DNA from: Sulfurimonas indica
GTDB lineage: Bacteria; Campylobacterota; Campylobacteria; Campylobacterales; Sulfurimonadaceae
Assembly: GCF_009192995.1 (NCBI RefSeq)
Contig: NZ_SDID01000009.1
Span: forward strand, 44,920-108,919
DNA: 64,000 nucleotides
Reading direction: 5' to 3'
Shown here: in pieces, positions 54,087 to 63,662 of the stretch
Numbering within the stretch: position 1 is the first letter of the stretch
How the letters are laid out: every line of letters starts with the position of its first letter
Program-made: the position numbers and the translations under genes
The notes under the pieces: model-generated
The model's input: only the letters and a program-made list of their open reading frames with translations
Databases searched by the model: none
Told to the model about the DNA's origin: nothing

Positions 54087-55382
54087 TTATTCTTCTATCT
54101 TCTTGTTTAAAAGTGTAGTGAGAACTCTGTCCTCTACCATTGACATCTGAATTGCCGGAAGGTATCCTGCATCTTTATACTGATCGTATGCTTTTTGTGG
54201 ATCTTGACCCATTTGCATTGCTTCAAAGTAGATAGTTTGCATTACTTCTTGCTCTTCAACTTTTACACCAAGTTTTGCTGCAAGTGCATCGATGATAAAT
54301 GTTGCTTTTACACTTTTTGTTGCTTCATCACGGAAAGACTCACGTAACTCTTCAAGTTTCTCTTTGTTCTCACGCAGCTCTTTAATCTCATCTTCACTCA
54401 TAGTAGAAGCTTTTTTATTTACTGCCATATCGATCTCTTGGTCAACAACAAACTCTGGAAGATCAAAGTCAATTTTTTCAACAAGTGCTTCTAAAAGTTT
54501 TGGTTTTAGCTCTTCATTGTAAAGTTTTGCAAGTTTTTCTTGCTCTAATGCTTTTTTCACTTCAGTTTTAAGTTCATCAACTGTAGCATCTTCTTTACTT
54601 AAAAGTTTTTGTGCAAATTCATCATTTACTTCTACTTCATCTTTAACTTTTATTTGGTTTACTTTTACTTTGAACATTGCATCTTTACCAGCAAGATCTT
54701 TAGAACCATAGTTTTCTGGGAATGTTACATTGATCTCTACTTCTTCATCACGTTTTACACCGATAAGCTGGTCTTCAAAACCTGGAATGAACTGACCTGA
54801 ACCTAAAAGAAGTTCAAAATTCTCAGCAGCCCCTCCCTCAAAAGCCTTTCCATCAATAAAACCTTCGAAGTCGATTACTGCAGTATCACCTTCTCTCATT
54901 TTACGGTTACGTTTGATGTTTACTAATGGTGCTTGCCCTTCTGCGATCTCTTTGATTCTTTCATCTACTTCTTTATCTGTAACTTCCGGTTTTTTGAAGT
55001 CTGGTACCAAACTATCAACATCATCAAGATTAATCTCCGGACGCTGTGCTACTTTGATAGCTACTTCGATTTTATCGTCACTTTTGTCAAACTTAGAAAT
55101 AGTCGGCTCACCGATTAAAGAGTCATTCGAAACATTTAACTCATCTAAACCTTTAGAGAGCACCTCACGCAATGCTTCAGCTTCTGCATCTTCAACAAGT
55201 TTTTGTCCATACTGCTTTTTAATGATTGCTACAGGAACTTTTCCTTTTCTAAACCCTTGAATATTTGCAGTTTTGCTTAATTGTTTAGCAATTTTTTCTA
55301 CATTAGCATTTACCTCATCCATAGAGATTACTGCTTCGATCTCAGCATTTGCGCCATTAATTTTTTTTGCTTTGATTTCCAT
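54087..55382 (-). CDS. tig: Trigger factor
   Basis: A 431-residue ribosome-bound chaperone and prolyl isomerase. The N-terminal ribosome-binding domain contains the GFRKGKVP signature (about 48-55), the FKBP-type PPIase domain lies around 155-240 ([20 protein letters not shown]), and the C-terminal helical chaperone domain fills the rest. AAGGAAATTG lies before the ATG at 55382; an upstream GTG in frame is unlikely. clpP follows immediately. Confidence 0.95.
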   Translation of the reverse strand: MEIKAKKINGANAEIEAVISMDEVNANVEKIAKQLSKTANIQGFRKGKVPVAIIKKQYGQKLVEDAEAEALREVLSKGLDELNVSNDSLIGEPTISKFDKSDDKIEVAIKVAQRPEINLDDVDSLVPDFKKPEVTDKEVDERIKEIAEGQAPLVNIKRNRKMREGDTAVIDFEGFIDGKAFEGGAAENFELLLGSGQFIPGFEDQLIGVKRDEEVEINVTFPENYGSKDLAGKDAMFKVKVNQIKVKDEVEVNDEFAQKLLSKEDATVDELKTEVKKALEQEKLAKLYNEELKPKLLEALVEKIDFDLPEFVVDQEIDMAVNKKASTMSEDEIKELRENKEKLEELRESFRDEATKSVKATFIIDALAAKLGVKVEEQEVMQTIYFEAMQMGQDPQKAYDQYKDAGYLPAIQMSMVEDRVLTTLLNKKIEE

Positions 55383-55430
55383 CAATTTCCTTCGCACTAT
55401 ATTATTTTGGGCAATTATACCAAAAATGTA

Positions 55431-55886
55431 CTAACTTTTACATAAGTGAGGTTTAAAGTTCAAAATCAGTAACCACACCACTGCCAAATCTATCATCACA
55501 TCAGCGAAATTAAAAACAGCAAAATTAAATCCGCAGTGCCAGTAGACCATATCGACAACACCCTCATGAATAAATCTGTCATAGATATTTGAAAATGCAC
55601 CTCCCAAAAGGATTCCAACCGGAAGTGCATAACAGATTTTTTGCAGATAAATCACATAGATAAGAACACCAAAAACCAAAAGAAGTTGAATATATTTGAG
55701 ATACTCCTCCAAAAATGCAAACATCGAAAATGCCACACCTTTATTATATACAAGTATCAGATCAATACAATCTGTGTAGTAGCGAAAACCTTCCACAAAA
55801 AGGGACTTTATATTTTGATCAATGATGAAGATACCGGCAAGCGCAAAAAGGAGTATTGCTAAAAGTCGTAGTGTATGGTTAGTCAT
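55431..55886 (-). CDS. lspA: Lipoprotein signal peptidase
   Basis: A 151-residue inner-membrane aspartic protease cleaving lipoprotein signal peptides, with four helices. Conserved segments: [43 protein letters not shown] (first catalytic Asp) and FNFADVMID (second catalytic Asp). The ATG at 55886 overlaps the glmM stop (ATGACTAA), which fixes the start better than an upstream in-frame ATG at 55919. Confidence 0.93.
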   Translation of the reverse strand: MTNHTLRLLAILLFALAGIFIIDQNIKSLFVEGFRYYTDCIDLILVYNKGVAFSMFAFLEEYLKYIQLLLVFGVLIYVIYLQKICYALPVGILLGGAFSNIYDRFIHEGVVDMVYWHCGFNFAVFNFADVMIDLAVVWLLILNFKPHLCKS

Positions 55887-57219
55887 TGAGTGCTTTTTTA
55901 AAAAATGCCACAAGTACATCCATTTTTTCTTCCATCAACTTGCTATTTTTTGCTTCAAGCAGCACTCGAAGCTTATTTTCTGTTCCAGAGTAGCGAATTA
56001 ATTGACGTATACCTTGCTTTTCAAGAGATGCTAACTCTTCATACAAACCTTCAATGCTATTGAGTGGTTTTTTCTCTTTTACATTCAAGTTCACTAGTTT
56101 TTGAGGGTAAAGAGCAAATGGACGCAGTGCCTCAGAAGCTTTTTTCTTTTTATCTATCAGAAGTGCTAAAACAGCAAGAGCAGATACCAGACCATCTCCA
56201 GTCTTTGCAAAATCATGCAGTATCACATGTCCGCTCTGCTCACCACCAAAATTAATACCCTCTTTTTTCATAATCTCTAAAACATTCTTATCACCAACAT
56301 CCGAACGATAGAGCTTGAGCCCGTGAACATCAAGATAATCATCAAGCCCTTTGTTGCTCATCACTGTAGCAACGATACCAGCACCTTGAAGCACACCTCT
56401 CTCATGCATATAGACTCCCAGTGAACCTAAAAGCTGATCGCCATCAACAACCTCACCCTGCTCATCTATGATAACGACCCTGTCAGCATCTCCATCAAGG
56501 GCTATTCCCAAATCTGCTCTGTACTTGACTACTGCATTTTGCAGATCTTTTGTATGCAGAGCTCCACACCCCTCATTAATGTTAAAACCATCCGGTTTGT
56601 CATGTAATACTATCACCTCAGCACCAAGCTCTTCTAAAACAGTAGGACCTACTTTGTACGCAGCTCCATTTGCAGTATCGAGTACTATACGCATGCCCTG
56701 CAAAGTCATCTCTACAGGAAAAGAGTTTTTCAGCTGCACAATATAACGCCCGATAACATCATCGATACGTTTTGCTTTTCCTATCTTTTTACCAGTGACC
56801 TGTGCCTCACGCAGAGCTTCATCATCAAAGAAAATATCTTCTATCTTTTTCTCTACCTCTCTTGAAAACTTATCTCCACGTCCATCAAAAAATTTAATCC
56901 CATTATCTTCGAAAGAGTTATGTGAAGCTGAAATCATAATCCCCGCATCACAACGCATATTTTCCGTGATGAATGCAATGGCAGGTGTCGGCATCGGTCC
57001 TACTTCAACCACATCAAAACCAACAGCCGTAAGCCCACTTACAAGAGCATTCTCTATCATATACCCGCTTCTTCGTGTATCCTTGCCTACTAGAAGCTTG
57101 TTTGTTACTGCGTGAGGCTTGAGATATATTCCCGCTGCCATCGCCAGTTTCATAGCCACTTCAGCACTTAAAAAACTCCCAGCCTCACCACGCACTCCGT
57201 CTGTTCCAAATAGTCTCAT
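55879..57219 (-). CDS. glmM: Phosphoglucosamine mutase
   Basis: A 446-residue enzyme converting glucosamine-6-phosphate to glucosamine-1-phosphate for cell-wall precursors. The phosphoserine loop is [12 protein letters not shown] (about 98-109), the metal loop DGDADRV near 241-247 and the sugar-binding GGEQSGH near 326-332. The N-terminus is LFGTDGVRG. lspA follows with an eight-base overlap. A long imperfect inverted repeat lies in its 5' leader. Confidence 0.96.
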   Translation of the reverse strand: MRLFGTDGVRGEAGSFLSAEVAMKLAMAAGIYLKPHAVTNKLLVGKDTRRSGYMIENALVSGLTAVGFDVVEVGPMPTPAIAFITENMRCDAGIMISASHNSFEDNGIKFFDGRGDKFSREVEKKIEDIFFDDEALREAQVTGKKIGKAKRIDDVIGRYIVQLKNSFPVEMTLQGMRIVLDTANGAAYKVGPTVLEELGAEVIVLHDKPDGFNINEGCGALHTKDLQNAVVKYRADLGIALDGDADRVVIIDEQGEVVDGDQLLGSLGVYMHERGVLQGAGIVATVMSNKGLDDYLDVHGLKLYRSDVGDKNVLEIMKKEGINFGGEQSGHVILHDFAKTGDGLVSALAVLALLIDKKKKASEALRPFALYPQKLVNLNVKEKKPLNSIEGLYEELASLEKQGIRQLIRYSGTENKLRVLLEAKNSKLMEEKMDVLVAFFKKALND

Positions 57220-57250
57220 TTTTGCTCACTTTAATATTCAAAATCGTTCT

Positions 57251-57328
57251 GTTTGCACTTAAGGTTCTAAAAAAGAGACTCAGACCGAAGGGAGGATTTG
57301 CTCTCTTTTTTAGGAGCTTAGTGTAAAC
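57251..57328. repeat. Structured intergenic element, copy 1 (upstream of glmM)
   Basis: Arms at 57251-57279 and 57300-57328 are nearly complementary (GTTTGCACTTAAGG... with ...TAGTGTAAAC), with G-U pairs and one bulge, and end in an A-run and T-run at the inner side. The 20-base core between (CAGACCGAAGGGAGGATTTG) closely matches the core of the second copy at 60811-60887, while the arm sequences differ. It could be a bidirectional terminator, a structured leader RNA or a short repeat. Confidence 0.5.
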
Positions 57329-57427
57329 ATTTGTAGTAATTTCGAGTATTTTACCACCCTTTAACTTAATTTTAATTATCTTTAAGCTATTATTGCGCAC
57401 TTATTTCCCAAAAAAGGACACATTAAT

Positions 57428-57688
57428 ATGGCAAATCATAAGTCATCAATTAAGAGAATTCGCCAGACTATCGTTCGTACAGAACGTAATCGTTTCTATA
57501 GAACTCGTCTTAAAAACATTGTAAAAGCAGTACGTTCAGCTATCGAAGCTGGTAACAAAGAAGAAGCACAAGCAGCATTCCAAATCGCTAACAAACAGAT
57601 TCACAAATTTGTTAGTAAAGGTATCCTTAAAAAAGAGACTGCAGCTAGAAAAGTAAGCCGTCTTCACAAAGCTGTAAACGCTATATAA
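57428..57688 (+). CDS. rpsT: 30S ribosomal protein S20
   Basis: An 86-residue basic protein binding 16S rRNA. It starts [21 protein letters not shown] and continues with the S20 pattern [45 protein letters not shown] precedes the ATG. prfA follows after 12 bases, the usual order in Campylobacterota. Confidence 0.97.
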   Translation: MANHKSSIKRIRQTIVRTERNRFYRTRLKNIVKAVRSAIEAGNKEEAQAAFQIANKQIHKFVSKGILKKETAARKVSRLHKAVNAI

Positions 57689-57700
57689 GGCTAACACCAT

Positions 57701-58768
57701 ATGTTAGCAGATAAACTCACTCCGTTTATCAACCGCTATAATGAACTTAGCGAACTGCTAAGTTCACCTGATATAACTTCTGACATTAAAAAGATGACAG
57801 AGCTCTCAAAAGAACAATCTTCCCTTTTACCTATCGTTGAAAAAGCAAAAGAGTACAAAGCACTTATTGAAGAGATAGCAGACTCAAAAGAGATGCTAAG
57901 TGACCCTGAAATGAGCGATATGGCAAAAGAGGAGCTAAAAGAGCTAGAGCCTCGTGTGCCTGAGCTCGAAGAAGAGATCAAAATGCTTATGCTTCCAAAA
58001 GATCCAAATGATGATAGAAACATCATCGTTGAGCTCCGTGCAGGTGCAGGTGGAGATGAAGCAGCTATCTTCGTAGGTGACCTCTTTGGTGCATACACTC
58101 GCTATGCAGACCTTAAAGGCTGGAAGATTGAGATTATGAGTACATCACCGAGTGATGCCGGTGGCTATAAAGAGGTCATCGCACTCATTAAAGGTGATCA
58201 GGTTTATTCTCGGTTGAAATATGAAGGTGGAACACACCGTGTTCAACGTGTTCCACAAACAGAATCACAAGGTCGTGTTCATACCTCTGCTATTACAGTA
58301 GCAGTTATGCCTGAAGTTGATGATGTTGAGATTGAGATTAATGAAAATGATCTCAAAATCGATGTTATGCGCTCAAGTGGTTGTGGTGGGCAGTCGGTAA
58401 ACACTACAGACTCCGCTGTTCGTATCACACACTTGCCTTCAGGTATCGTTGTAACAAACCAGGACCAAAAATCGCAACATAAAAACAAAGAAAAAGCGAT
58501 GAAAGTCTTAAAAGCGCGTCTGTATGACCTACAGATGCAAGAACAACAGTCTGAAAATGCAGCAGAACGTGCTGCACAGGTAGGAACTGGTGATAGAAGC
58601 GGGCGTATTCGAACCTACAACTATCCGCAAAATCGTATTAGTGATCATAGAATCAACTTGACACTTTACCGTTTAAATGAGATTATGAGCGGTGGTCTTT
58701 TTGATGAGATCATCGAACCACTTATCGCAGATAATCAAGCAAAAGTTGTTGAAGCTGCAGGACTTTAG
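57701..58768 (+). CDS. prfA: Peptide chain release factor 1
   Basis: A 355-residue class I release factor for UAA and UAG stops. The catalytic [20 protein letters not shown] (GGQ near 226-228) is complete, and the stop-recognition region contains the family pattern ending in PxT-like [12 protein letters not shown]. The PCRF N-terminal domain ([16 protein letters not shown]) is present. It lies downstream of rpsT. Confidence 0.96.
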   Translation: MLADKLTPFINRYNELSELLSSPDITSDIKKMTELSKEQSSLLPIVEKAKEYKALIEEIADSKEMLSDPEMSDMAKEELKELEPRVPELEEEIKMLMLPKDPNDDRNIIVELRAGAGGDEAAIFVGDLFGAYTRYADLKGWKIEIMSTSPSDAGGYKEVIALIKGDQVYSRLKYEGGTHRVQRVPQTESQGRVHTSAITVAVMPEVDDVEIEINENDLKIDVMRSSGCGGQSVNTTDSAVRITHLPSGIVVTNQDQKSQHKNKEKAMKVLKARLYDLQMQEQQSENAAERAAQVGTGDRSGRIRTYNYPQNRISDHRINLTLYRLNEIMSGGLFDEIIEPLIADNQAKVVEAAGL

Positions 58769-58779
58769 TCCTCACGCTT

Positions 58780-59538
58780 CTAAACTTCCCACTCCGTCTC
58801 AAAGGTCTTTTTCACTCGCCCTTTAAAAGTAATTGTTCTCTCATTCACACCAAGATAAAGAGTATCTCCACTTGTTGGATAAACTTCAATGTTATTTTGT
58901 ACTTTACCCTCTTTGTAAGCTCTGTAAAAACAAGCTGCCATTCCAGTTCCACAAGCCAAAGTCTCATCTTCTACACCACGTTCATAGGTTCGTACACGAA
59001 GGTTGCCATCTTCAACATACATCACATTGACATTGGCATTATAGACATAACGAAGCTCACGTGCCTCTTCTATATCAAACTGAGAAATATCATCTGTAAA
59101 ACGTACTAAATGAGGAACACCTGTATTTACCAGCCACCAAGAGTGACCATTAAACTCTATAGAGTCATCAATTATCTCAGGAGGAGTAAGCTCTGAGAGT
59201 ACCATACCACTTCTAGGCGTATTGTCTGTCACTTCTGCATGAATAACACCTGCACCCGTGAGAAAGTCCATGACTGCAGGTGCGAGATTATTATTGTAAG
59301 CATAGTGCGCGCAAGCACGACTGCCATTACCACACATATCTGCATGACTTCCATCAGAGTTATAAAACTCCCACTCAAAGTCATACTCTGCGTGGGGCAC
59401 AACAACGATGAGCCCATCCGCACCAATTCCCTCTTGACGATGACAAAGCTCACGTGCCAAATCATAGCGCTCTTCTTTTTTATCGGCATGGAATATTACA
59501 AAATCATTTCCATTGGCACTATATTTTGCTACTTTCAT
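58780..59538 (-). CDS. dapF: Diaminopimelate epimerase
   Basis: A 252-residue cofactor-independent epimerase of lysine and peptidoglycan synthesis. The catalytic Cys pair is in MCGNGSRACA (Cys about 70) and ETLACGTGMAA (Cys about 194). The N-terminus KYSANGNDFVIF is typical. AGGAG precedes the ATG. A perfect minus-strand TATAAT lies at 59585-59590. It converges on prfA with 11 bases between. Confidence 0.96.
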   Translation of the reverse strand: MKVAKYSANGNDFVIFHADKKEERYDLARELCHRQEGIGADGLIVVVPHAEYDFEWEFYNSDGSHADMCGNGSRACAHYAYNNNLAPAVMDFLTGAGVIHAEVTDNTPRSGMVLSELTPPEIIDDSIEFNGHSWWLVNTGVPHLVRFTDDISQFDIEEARELRYVYNANVNVMYVEDGNLRVRTYERGVEDETLACGTGMAACFYRAYKEGKVQNNIEVYPTSGDTLYLGVNERTITFKGRVKKTFETEWEV

Positions 59539-59563
59539 CTTTGTCTCCTATTAATAAATCTCA

Positions 59564-59644
59564 TATAATTTCAGCAAAGCTAAAATTATATTCAGTCACT
59601 AAAGCTTTGCCTATCGGCAAGAAGAGTTATTTCGACTCTTTTTT
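59564..59644 (+). ncRNA. Candidate small RNA with alternative hairpins and terminator
   Basis: A plus-strand TATAAT (59564-59569) is followed by GCAAAGCT (59574-59581), which can pair with AGCTTTGC (59603-59610). An overlapping hairpin, TTGCC-TATC-GGCAA (59607-59620), excludes the first. AAGAGT-N7-ACTCTT (59622-59640) with following T's resembles an intrinsic terminator on the plus strand, where no protein gene ends. The spacer also contains the dapF promoter on the other strand. Expression is unproven. Confidence 0.3.
59585..59590 (-). promoter_or_regulatory. -10 box of dapF
   Basis: TATAAT on the minus strand, 47 bases upstream of the dapF ATG at 59538, within the same spacer as the candidate small RNA. 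Confidence 0.4.
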
Positions 59645-60239
59645 ACTTATTATATATCTTTTTTATCTTCTCTACAAAGTTCTCTACTTCATTTTGCAAG
59701 TGTTTGAGATTTTTTGAGTTATCTATCACCCATGTTGCACAATCGCGTTTCTCATCAATCGGTAACTGTGAAGCAATACGCTTGCGTGACTCCTCCTCTG
59801 AGTAGCCATTTCGTTTCATAAAACGCTCCAGCTGAATCTCACTAGGCGTATAAACAACAACACTATCTTTGATCGGATAGTTGGCATTTTCAAAGAAGAG
59901 AGGAATATCGATAAGATAGGGAAATTTAAAGCTATCCTGTTTTTCACTTTGACGCTCAATTTCTGCTTTTATCTTTGGATGCAGATATGCCTCAAGCATT
60001 TTTTTCGCATCTTCGTGAGAGAAGATAAAAGAGCCGAGTTTTGCACGGTCAACTTTTCCATTGGAGATATACTCATCCCCAAAAGTCTCGCGCACCCACT
60101 CTACCGAATCATCTAAAATCTTATGAGAGATACTATCGGCATCAATAACCCGCATTCCGTTAAGAGCAAGCAGGGAAGCAACAGTGCTTTTTCCTGTTGC
60201 GATGGAACCGGTCAGTGCGATAGCATACTCATAAGCCAT
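59643..60239 (-). CDS. coaE: Dephospho-CoA kinase
   Basis: A 198-residue kinase for the last step of CoA synthesis. The P-loop is LTGSIATGKSTVASLL (about 9-24), followed by DADSISHKIL, YLIDIPLFFE and a closing lid region ERFMKRNGYSEEESRKRIASQLP. Its ATG overlaps the stop of the speE-like gene (TAATG). Confidence 0.95.
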   Translation of the reverse strand: MAYEYAIALTGSIATGKSTVASLLALNGMRVIDADSISHKILDDSVEWVRETFGDEYISNGKVDRAKLGSFIFSHEDAKKMLEAYLHPKIKAEIERQSEKQDSFKFPYLIDIPLFFENANYPIKDSVVVYTPSEIQLERFMKRNGYSEEESRKRIASQLPIDEKRDCATWVIDNSKNLKHLQNEVENFVEKIKKIYNK

Positions 60240-60787
60240 TAGTTTTTAATGATACCTTTATATGCCTTACGCACATTGTTTCCCATAGCAAATGCAGCAG
60301 GGTGTACATCTGAATTATAATACTCTAATCCATCAAGCATATCAGCACGCTGTAGGATGATGTCCGCTGTTGGATGGTACTCTTTTGAAGCCAAAAGTGC
60401 CATCTCACAATTCCCAAGATTATATGGCATTACAATTTTTGCATACTTGCCTAAGATACTCATCAGGTTTTTATTCTCTTCTTCATTTTCAAGTGAGCTA
60501 ATTGGCATAACAACAAGCCCTGTCTCATTTAAAACACGATTGATATGTGCTAAAACTGCCGCGTCTTTTTCAAGTTCACAAATCACTACATCACAAGCAC
60601 CATCTTTTACCTCACGCAAAGCATTTGCATCTGCAGAGATTACATCACAGCTGATATCATCGATATGCTTTTGCACCTCGCTTACCAAAGGCGCAGCCTC
60701 ACTACTGATTATAAGTACATTATTTGGCTCTTTATGCGTACATAGTGGTACATGTACCATCATTTCATTATATATAAAATCTTTCAT
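60239..60787 (-). CDS. speE: Spermidine synthase-like protein, H. pylori type, N-terminally short
   Basis: A 182-residue protein that resembles the divergent spermidine synthase of Helicobacter over its catalytic half. The C-terminal pattern ...LEYYNSDVHPAAFAMGNNVRKAYKG matches the family, and NEMMVHVPLCTHKEPNNVLIIS matches the start of the Rossmann fold. The usual N-terminal beta domain of about 70 residues and the GGGDG motif of standard SpeE are missing. No upstream in-frame extension was seen. The reaction may be retained, changed or lost. coaE follows with a one-base overlap. A structured element lies in its leader. Confidence 0.7.
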   Translation of the reverse strand: MKDFIYNEMMVHVPLCTHKEPNNVLIISSEAAPLVSEVQKHIDDISCDVISADANALREVKDGACDVVICELEKDAAVLAHINRVLNETGLVVMPISSLENEEENKNLMSILGKYAKIVMPYNLGNCEMALLASKEYHPTADIILQRADMLDGLEYYNSDVHPAAFAMGNNVRKAYKGIIKN

Positions 60788-60810
60788 TATTTTATTATCC
60801 TTATACTTTT

Positions 60811-60887
60811 AACTTATTAGTAAAATAAAATAAGAGGCTCATGATCGAAGCGAGGATTTGTTCTCGTTTTTATTTTACTAATAAGTT
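60811..60887. repeat. Structured intergenic element, copy 2 (upstream of the speE-like gene)
   Basis: AACTTATTAGTAAAATAAAA (60811-60830) is exactly complementary to 60868-60887. Inside lies the core CTCATGATCGAAGCGAGGAT, followed by TTGTTCTC (60838-60865), matching the core of the copy at 57251-57328. The 20-bp outer stem has no sequence resemblance to that copy's stem, so pairing and not sequence is conserved there. Confidence 0.5.
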
Positions 60888-60982
60888 TCTGAAGTTGAAG
60901 AGGATTTTATCCACTTTTGGATTAATTTTACTTAATTATAGATATAATTACAACAAATTAATATAAATCTAAAGGTATCACA

Positions 60983-61183
60983 ATGGATTTTAATAAAATC
61001 AGATCGTTTTGTAGAGTTTTTCGTATCATCCTGGGCATTGCCCTTATCGCTGCTGGTATTGTTACTGGTATCTACTGGTTCTATTTGGGAATTCTCCCTC
61101 TCATAGCCGGTATCGCAAACTTCTGCCCACTCTGCATTGTCAGCAAAAAATGTGACTTACCTCAAGATTCGGAGCAAAAATAA
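60983..61183 (+). CDS. DUF2892-type (YgaP transmembrane-like) small membrane protein
   Basis: A 66-residue inner-membrane protein with two helices (about 13-30 and 32-50) and the DUF2892/YgaP-TM pattern: RVFRIILGIALIAAGI...YWFYLGILPLIAGIANFCPLCIV with the CPLC motif. Such modules occur fused to rhodanese domains or alone; function is uncertain. AAAGG precedes the ATG. purM overlaps its stop as TAATG. Confidence 0.8.
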   Translation: MDFNKIRSFCRVFRIILGIALIAAGIVTGIYWFYLGILPLIAGIANFCPLCIVSKKCDLPQDSEQK

Positions 61184-62181
61184 TGAGTCAAATTTCCTAT
61201 AAAGATGCCGGTGTCGACATAGACGCAGGAAACAACTTTGTTGAAAATATCAAACCTTTAGTCAAAAGTACAAAAATCCCAGGTGTTCTTGGTGGCATCG
61301 GTTCATTTGCAGGTGCATTTGAGCTTCCAACTGGATTTACAGAGCCGGTAATGCTTGCAGCAACGGATGGTGTTGGTACAAAGCTCAAACTTGCAATTGA
61401 TAGCGGTATTCACAATACTGTAGGAATAGACCTTGTTGCTATGTGTGTCAATGACCTAATATGTAACTTTGGGACTCCTAGCTTCTTTCTTGATTACTAT
61501 GCAACAGGTAAACTTGATGTAAATATCGCTACAAATGTAGTAGCAGGTATCGCTGAGGGCTGCGTGAGAAGTGAATGTGCACTTATTGGTGGTGAAACGG
61601 CTGAGATGCCCGGAATGTACTCAGAAGATGATTATGACCTTGCCGGTTTTGCAGTAGGTGTAGCAGAAAAGAGCGAGATGGATAGAGTAAGCCTTGTTCG
61701 CCCTGGTCACAAGTTAATTGCACTTCCATCTTCAGGTCTGCACTCAAACGGTTTCTCACTTGCAAGAAAAGTTCTTTTTGAAAAAATGAATATGAAATTC
61801 GATGACGAGTTTAATGGAAAACCACTCATCGAAACTCTACTAGAACCTACAAACATCTATGTAAAGACATTTAAAGCACTTAAAGATGAGATAGTAGCCA
61901 TGGCACACATCACAGGTGGTGGAATCGTAGAAAACCTTCCTCGTGTACTTCCTGAAAACTTGATGGCAGAAGTACAAAAAGATGCCATCAAAGTACTTCC
62001 TATCTTTGAACTTATGAGTGAACACATCGACAGAGATGAGATGTTCCGTGCATTTAATATGGGTGTAGGAATGATTTTCGTTGTAGAAGATGCTAATGTC
62101 GAGAAAGTTTTGGCAACTGCAGATGGCTCTTATCTTATCGGTGAGATAAAAGAGGGACCTCGCGAAGCGAAACTCATTTAA
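61183..62181 (+). CDS. purM: Phosphoribosylformylglycinamidine cyclo-ligase
   Basis: A 332-residue ATP-dependent enzyme of purine synthesis (AIR synthetase). Signatures are SYKDAGVDIDAGNNFV at the N-terminus, LAATDGVGTKLKLA, DLVAMCVNDLICNFGTP, GGETAEMPGMY and the C-terminal AHITGGGIVENLPRVLP. Its start is coupled to the small membrane protein gene by TAATG. Confidence 0.96.
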   Translation: MSQISYKDAGVDIDAGNNFVENIKPLVKSTKIPGVLGGIGSFAGAFELPTGFTEPVMLAATDGVGTKLKLAIDSGIHNTVGIDLVAMCVNDLICNFGTPSFFLDYYATGKLDVNIATNVVAGIAEGCVRSECALIGGETAEMPGMYSEDDYDLAGFAVGVAEKSEMDRVSLVRPGHKLIALPSSGLHSNGFSLARKVLFEKMNMKFDDEFNGKPLIETLLEPTNIYVKTFKALKDEIVAMAHITGGGIVENLPRVLPENLMAEVQKDAIKVLPIFELMSEHIDRDEMFRAFNMGVGMIFVVEDANVEKVLATADGSYLIGEIKEGPREAKLI

Positions 62182-62322
62182 TACAACACTACTTTCTAAA
62201 AAACTTGAGGCCTATCTGGGCTTCAATCTACAATCAAAATATTGCAATCACTACTACAAAACATAACACTAAAACCAAAGAAGTAAATTTATAAATATGA
62301 AAAACTTTTAAAGAAGAAAAGT

Positions 62323-62342
62323 GTACCGCCAAAAGGCGATAC
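62323..62342. terminator. Stem-loop between purM and the FadL-type gene
   Basis: GTACCGCC-AAAA-GGCGATAC forms an eight-pair hairpin on either strand (with one G-U or A-C contact). On the minus strand it is followed by a T-rich run, so it most likely terminates the FadL-type gene. The remainder of 62182-62374 shows no gene. Confidence 0.55.
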
Positions 62343-62374
62343 GCTAAAAAGAGAGGAGAATTTCTTTTTAGTGA

Positions 62375-63595
62375 CTAGAAGTCAAATGTTAGCTGTGCAC
62401 TTACAGCTGTTTGTGAGTGTTTCGTTGTAATTGTACTTCCAGCAAAGTTAGCATATGTTTCAGTCTTTTCTGGAGCATAATTAAATGCTAAGTCAACTGA
62501 AGTCTGTTTATTAAGATTAAATGTACCACCAATTGCATAGTGAGACTCAACAATACCTGGGAATCCTAACAAGTTAAATGTATTAACAACACCAGCAGAT
62601 AAATTTGCAGAATTGACACCTGTATAGTTTTGCTCAGAAATTGGACTTGAAGCATAATTATAACCTACACGCGCAGCCCATGTATCAGCTGTATATTCAT
62701 AACCTAAAGAGATTACATTTTGGTCATCCCATTCAAAATCTTTATACCCTTTTGCATCAGACCATTGAATCTGCTTATAGTCAATTGCTACAGTATGCTC
62801 ACCCATTACATAAGAAGCACCAATACCAATTTCAGCAGGTGTAGACAACTTATCATTATTATATACACCTGTTGAAGAAAATAAATCAACAGTATTTGAT
62901 AAAACTCCATCATATTTCATGTCAATTTTAGATTTATATATAGCACCAACAGTTAAATTATTTAATTCATACGAAGCTCCTATATTAAAACCAAATTGTA
63001 AATCCTGTGCAACACCTGCTCCTTTTTGATTACCACCAAATGCTGCTGGAGCAATATAGTTGATATCCAACGAACCATATTGTAAAATTGGTGTTACTGC
63101 TATACTAAAAGCATCCAATTTATATGCTAAAGGTACACCAAACTGCATTAATTGAAGATTTGTAACCATATTCATTTGTGCATCAGTTGTTGCTTTACGA
63201 TAGTCAACACCCATACCACCAGTACCCCACATACCGATACCTACATAAAAATTATCATTAATCTTTGTAGCCAAAGATACTTCTGGAATAACATTCATAT
63301 CAGCATCACTGTCTGCGCTTCCATTTGCTCCACCAATAGGTGTTAAATCATTAGAGTTTTTAACATTTGGCATAAAAAGTGTACCACCAAAAGAGATTTC
63401 AGTTGACTCAACAGAAGTAATCAAAGCAGGATTCACTAAAGCTGATTCTGCACCATGGCTCATACCGATTCCAGTTCCAGCCATACCACGAGCTTTTGCA
63501 CCCATTCCGATTAATGCCGCACCATTTGTTGCAAATGCAGAAGTTGCACCTAAAGCTAAAGAAGCTACTAGAGCCAATTTAATTGTTTTTTTCAT
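62375..63595 (-). CDS. OmpP1/FadL-family outer membrane transporter
   Basis: A 406-residue outer-membrane beta-barrel of the FadL family, which takes up hydrophobic compounds such as long-chain fatty acids or aromatics. The Sec signal is MKKTIKLALVASLALGATSAFA; the mature start TNGAALIGMGAKARGMAGTGIGMSHGAESALVNPA is the family hallmark (hatch region). The C-terminus ends QLTFDF with the aromatic residue typical of barrels. AAGGAG precedes the ATG. The substrate is unknown. Confidence 0.92.
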   Translation of the reverse strand: MKKTIKLALVASLALGATSAFATNGAALIGMGAKARGMAGTGIGMSHGAESALVNPALITSVESTEISFGGTLFMPNVKNSNDLTPIGGANGSADSDADMNVIPEVSLATKINDNFYVGIGMWGTGGMGVDYRKATTDAQMNMVTNLQLMQFGVPLAYKLDAFSIAVTPILQYGSLDINYIAPAAFGGNQKGAGVAQDLQFGFNIGASYELNNLTVGAIYKSKIDMKYDGVLSNTVDLFSSTGVYNNDKLSTPAEIGIGASYVMGEHTVAIDYKQIQWSDAKGYKDFEWDDQNVISLGYEYTADTWAARVGYNYASSPISEQNYTGVNSANLSAGVVNTFNLLGFPGIVESHYAIGGTFNLNKQTSVDLAFNYAPEKTETYANFAGSTITTKHSQTAVSAQLTFDF

Positions 63596-63656
63596 TTTCT
63601 CTCCTTAAGAGTTATCAAAATATTGAGATAGCAATAAAGCTATTTCGATTGCAAGC

Positions 63657-63662
63657 ATTATA
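63657..63662 (-). promoter_or_regulatory. -10 box of the FadL-type gene
   Basis: TATAAT on the minus strand (CCTATAATGC), about 62 bases upstream of the ATG at 63595. Confidence 0.5.
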
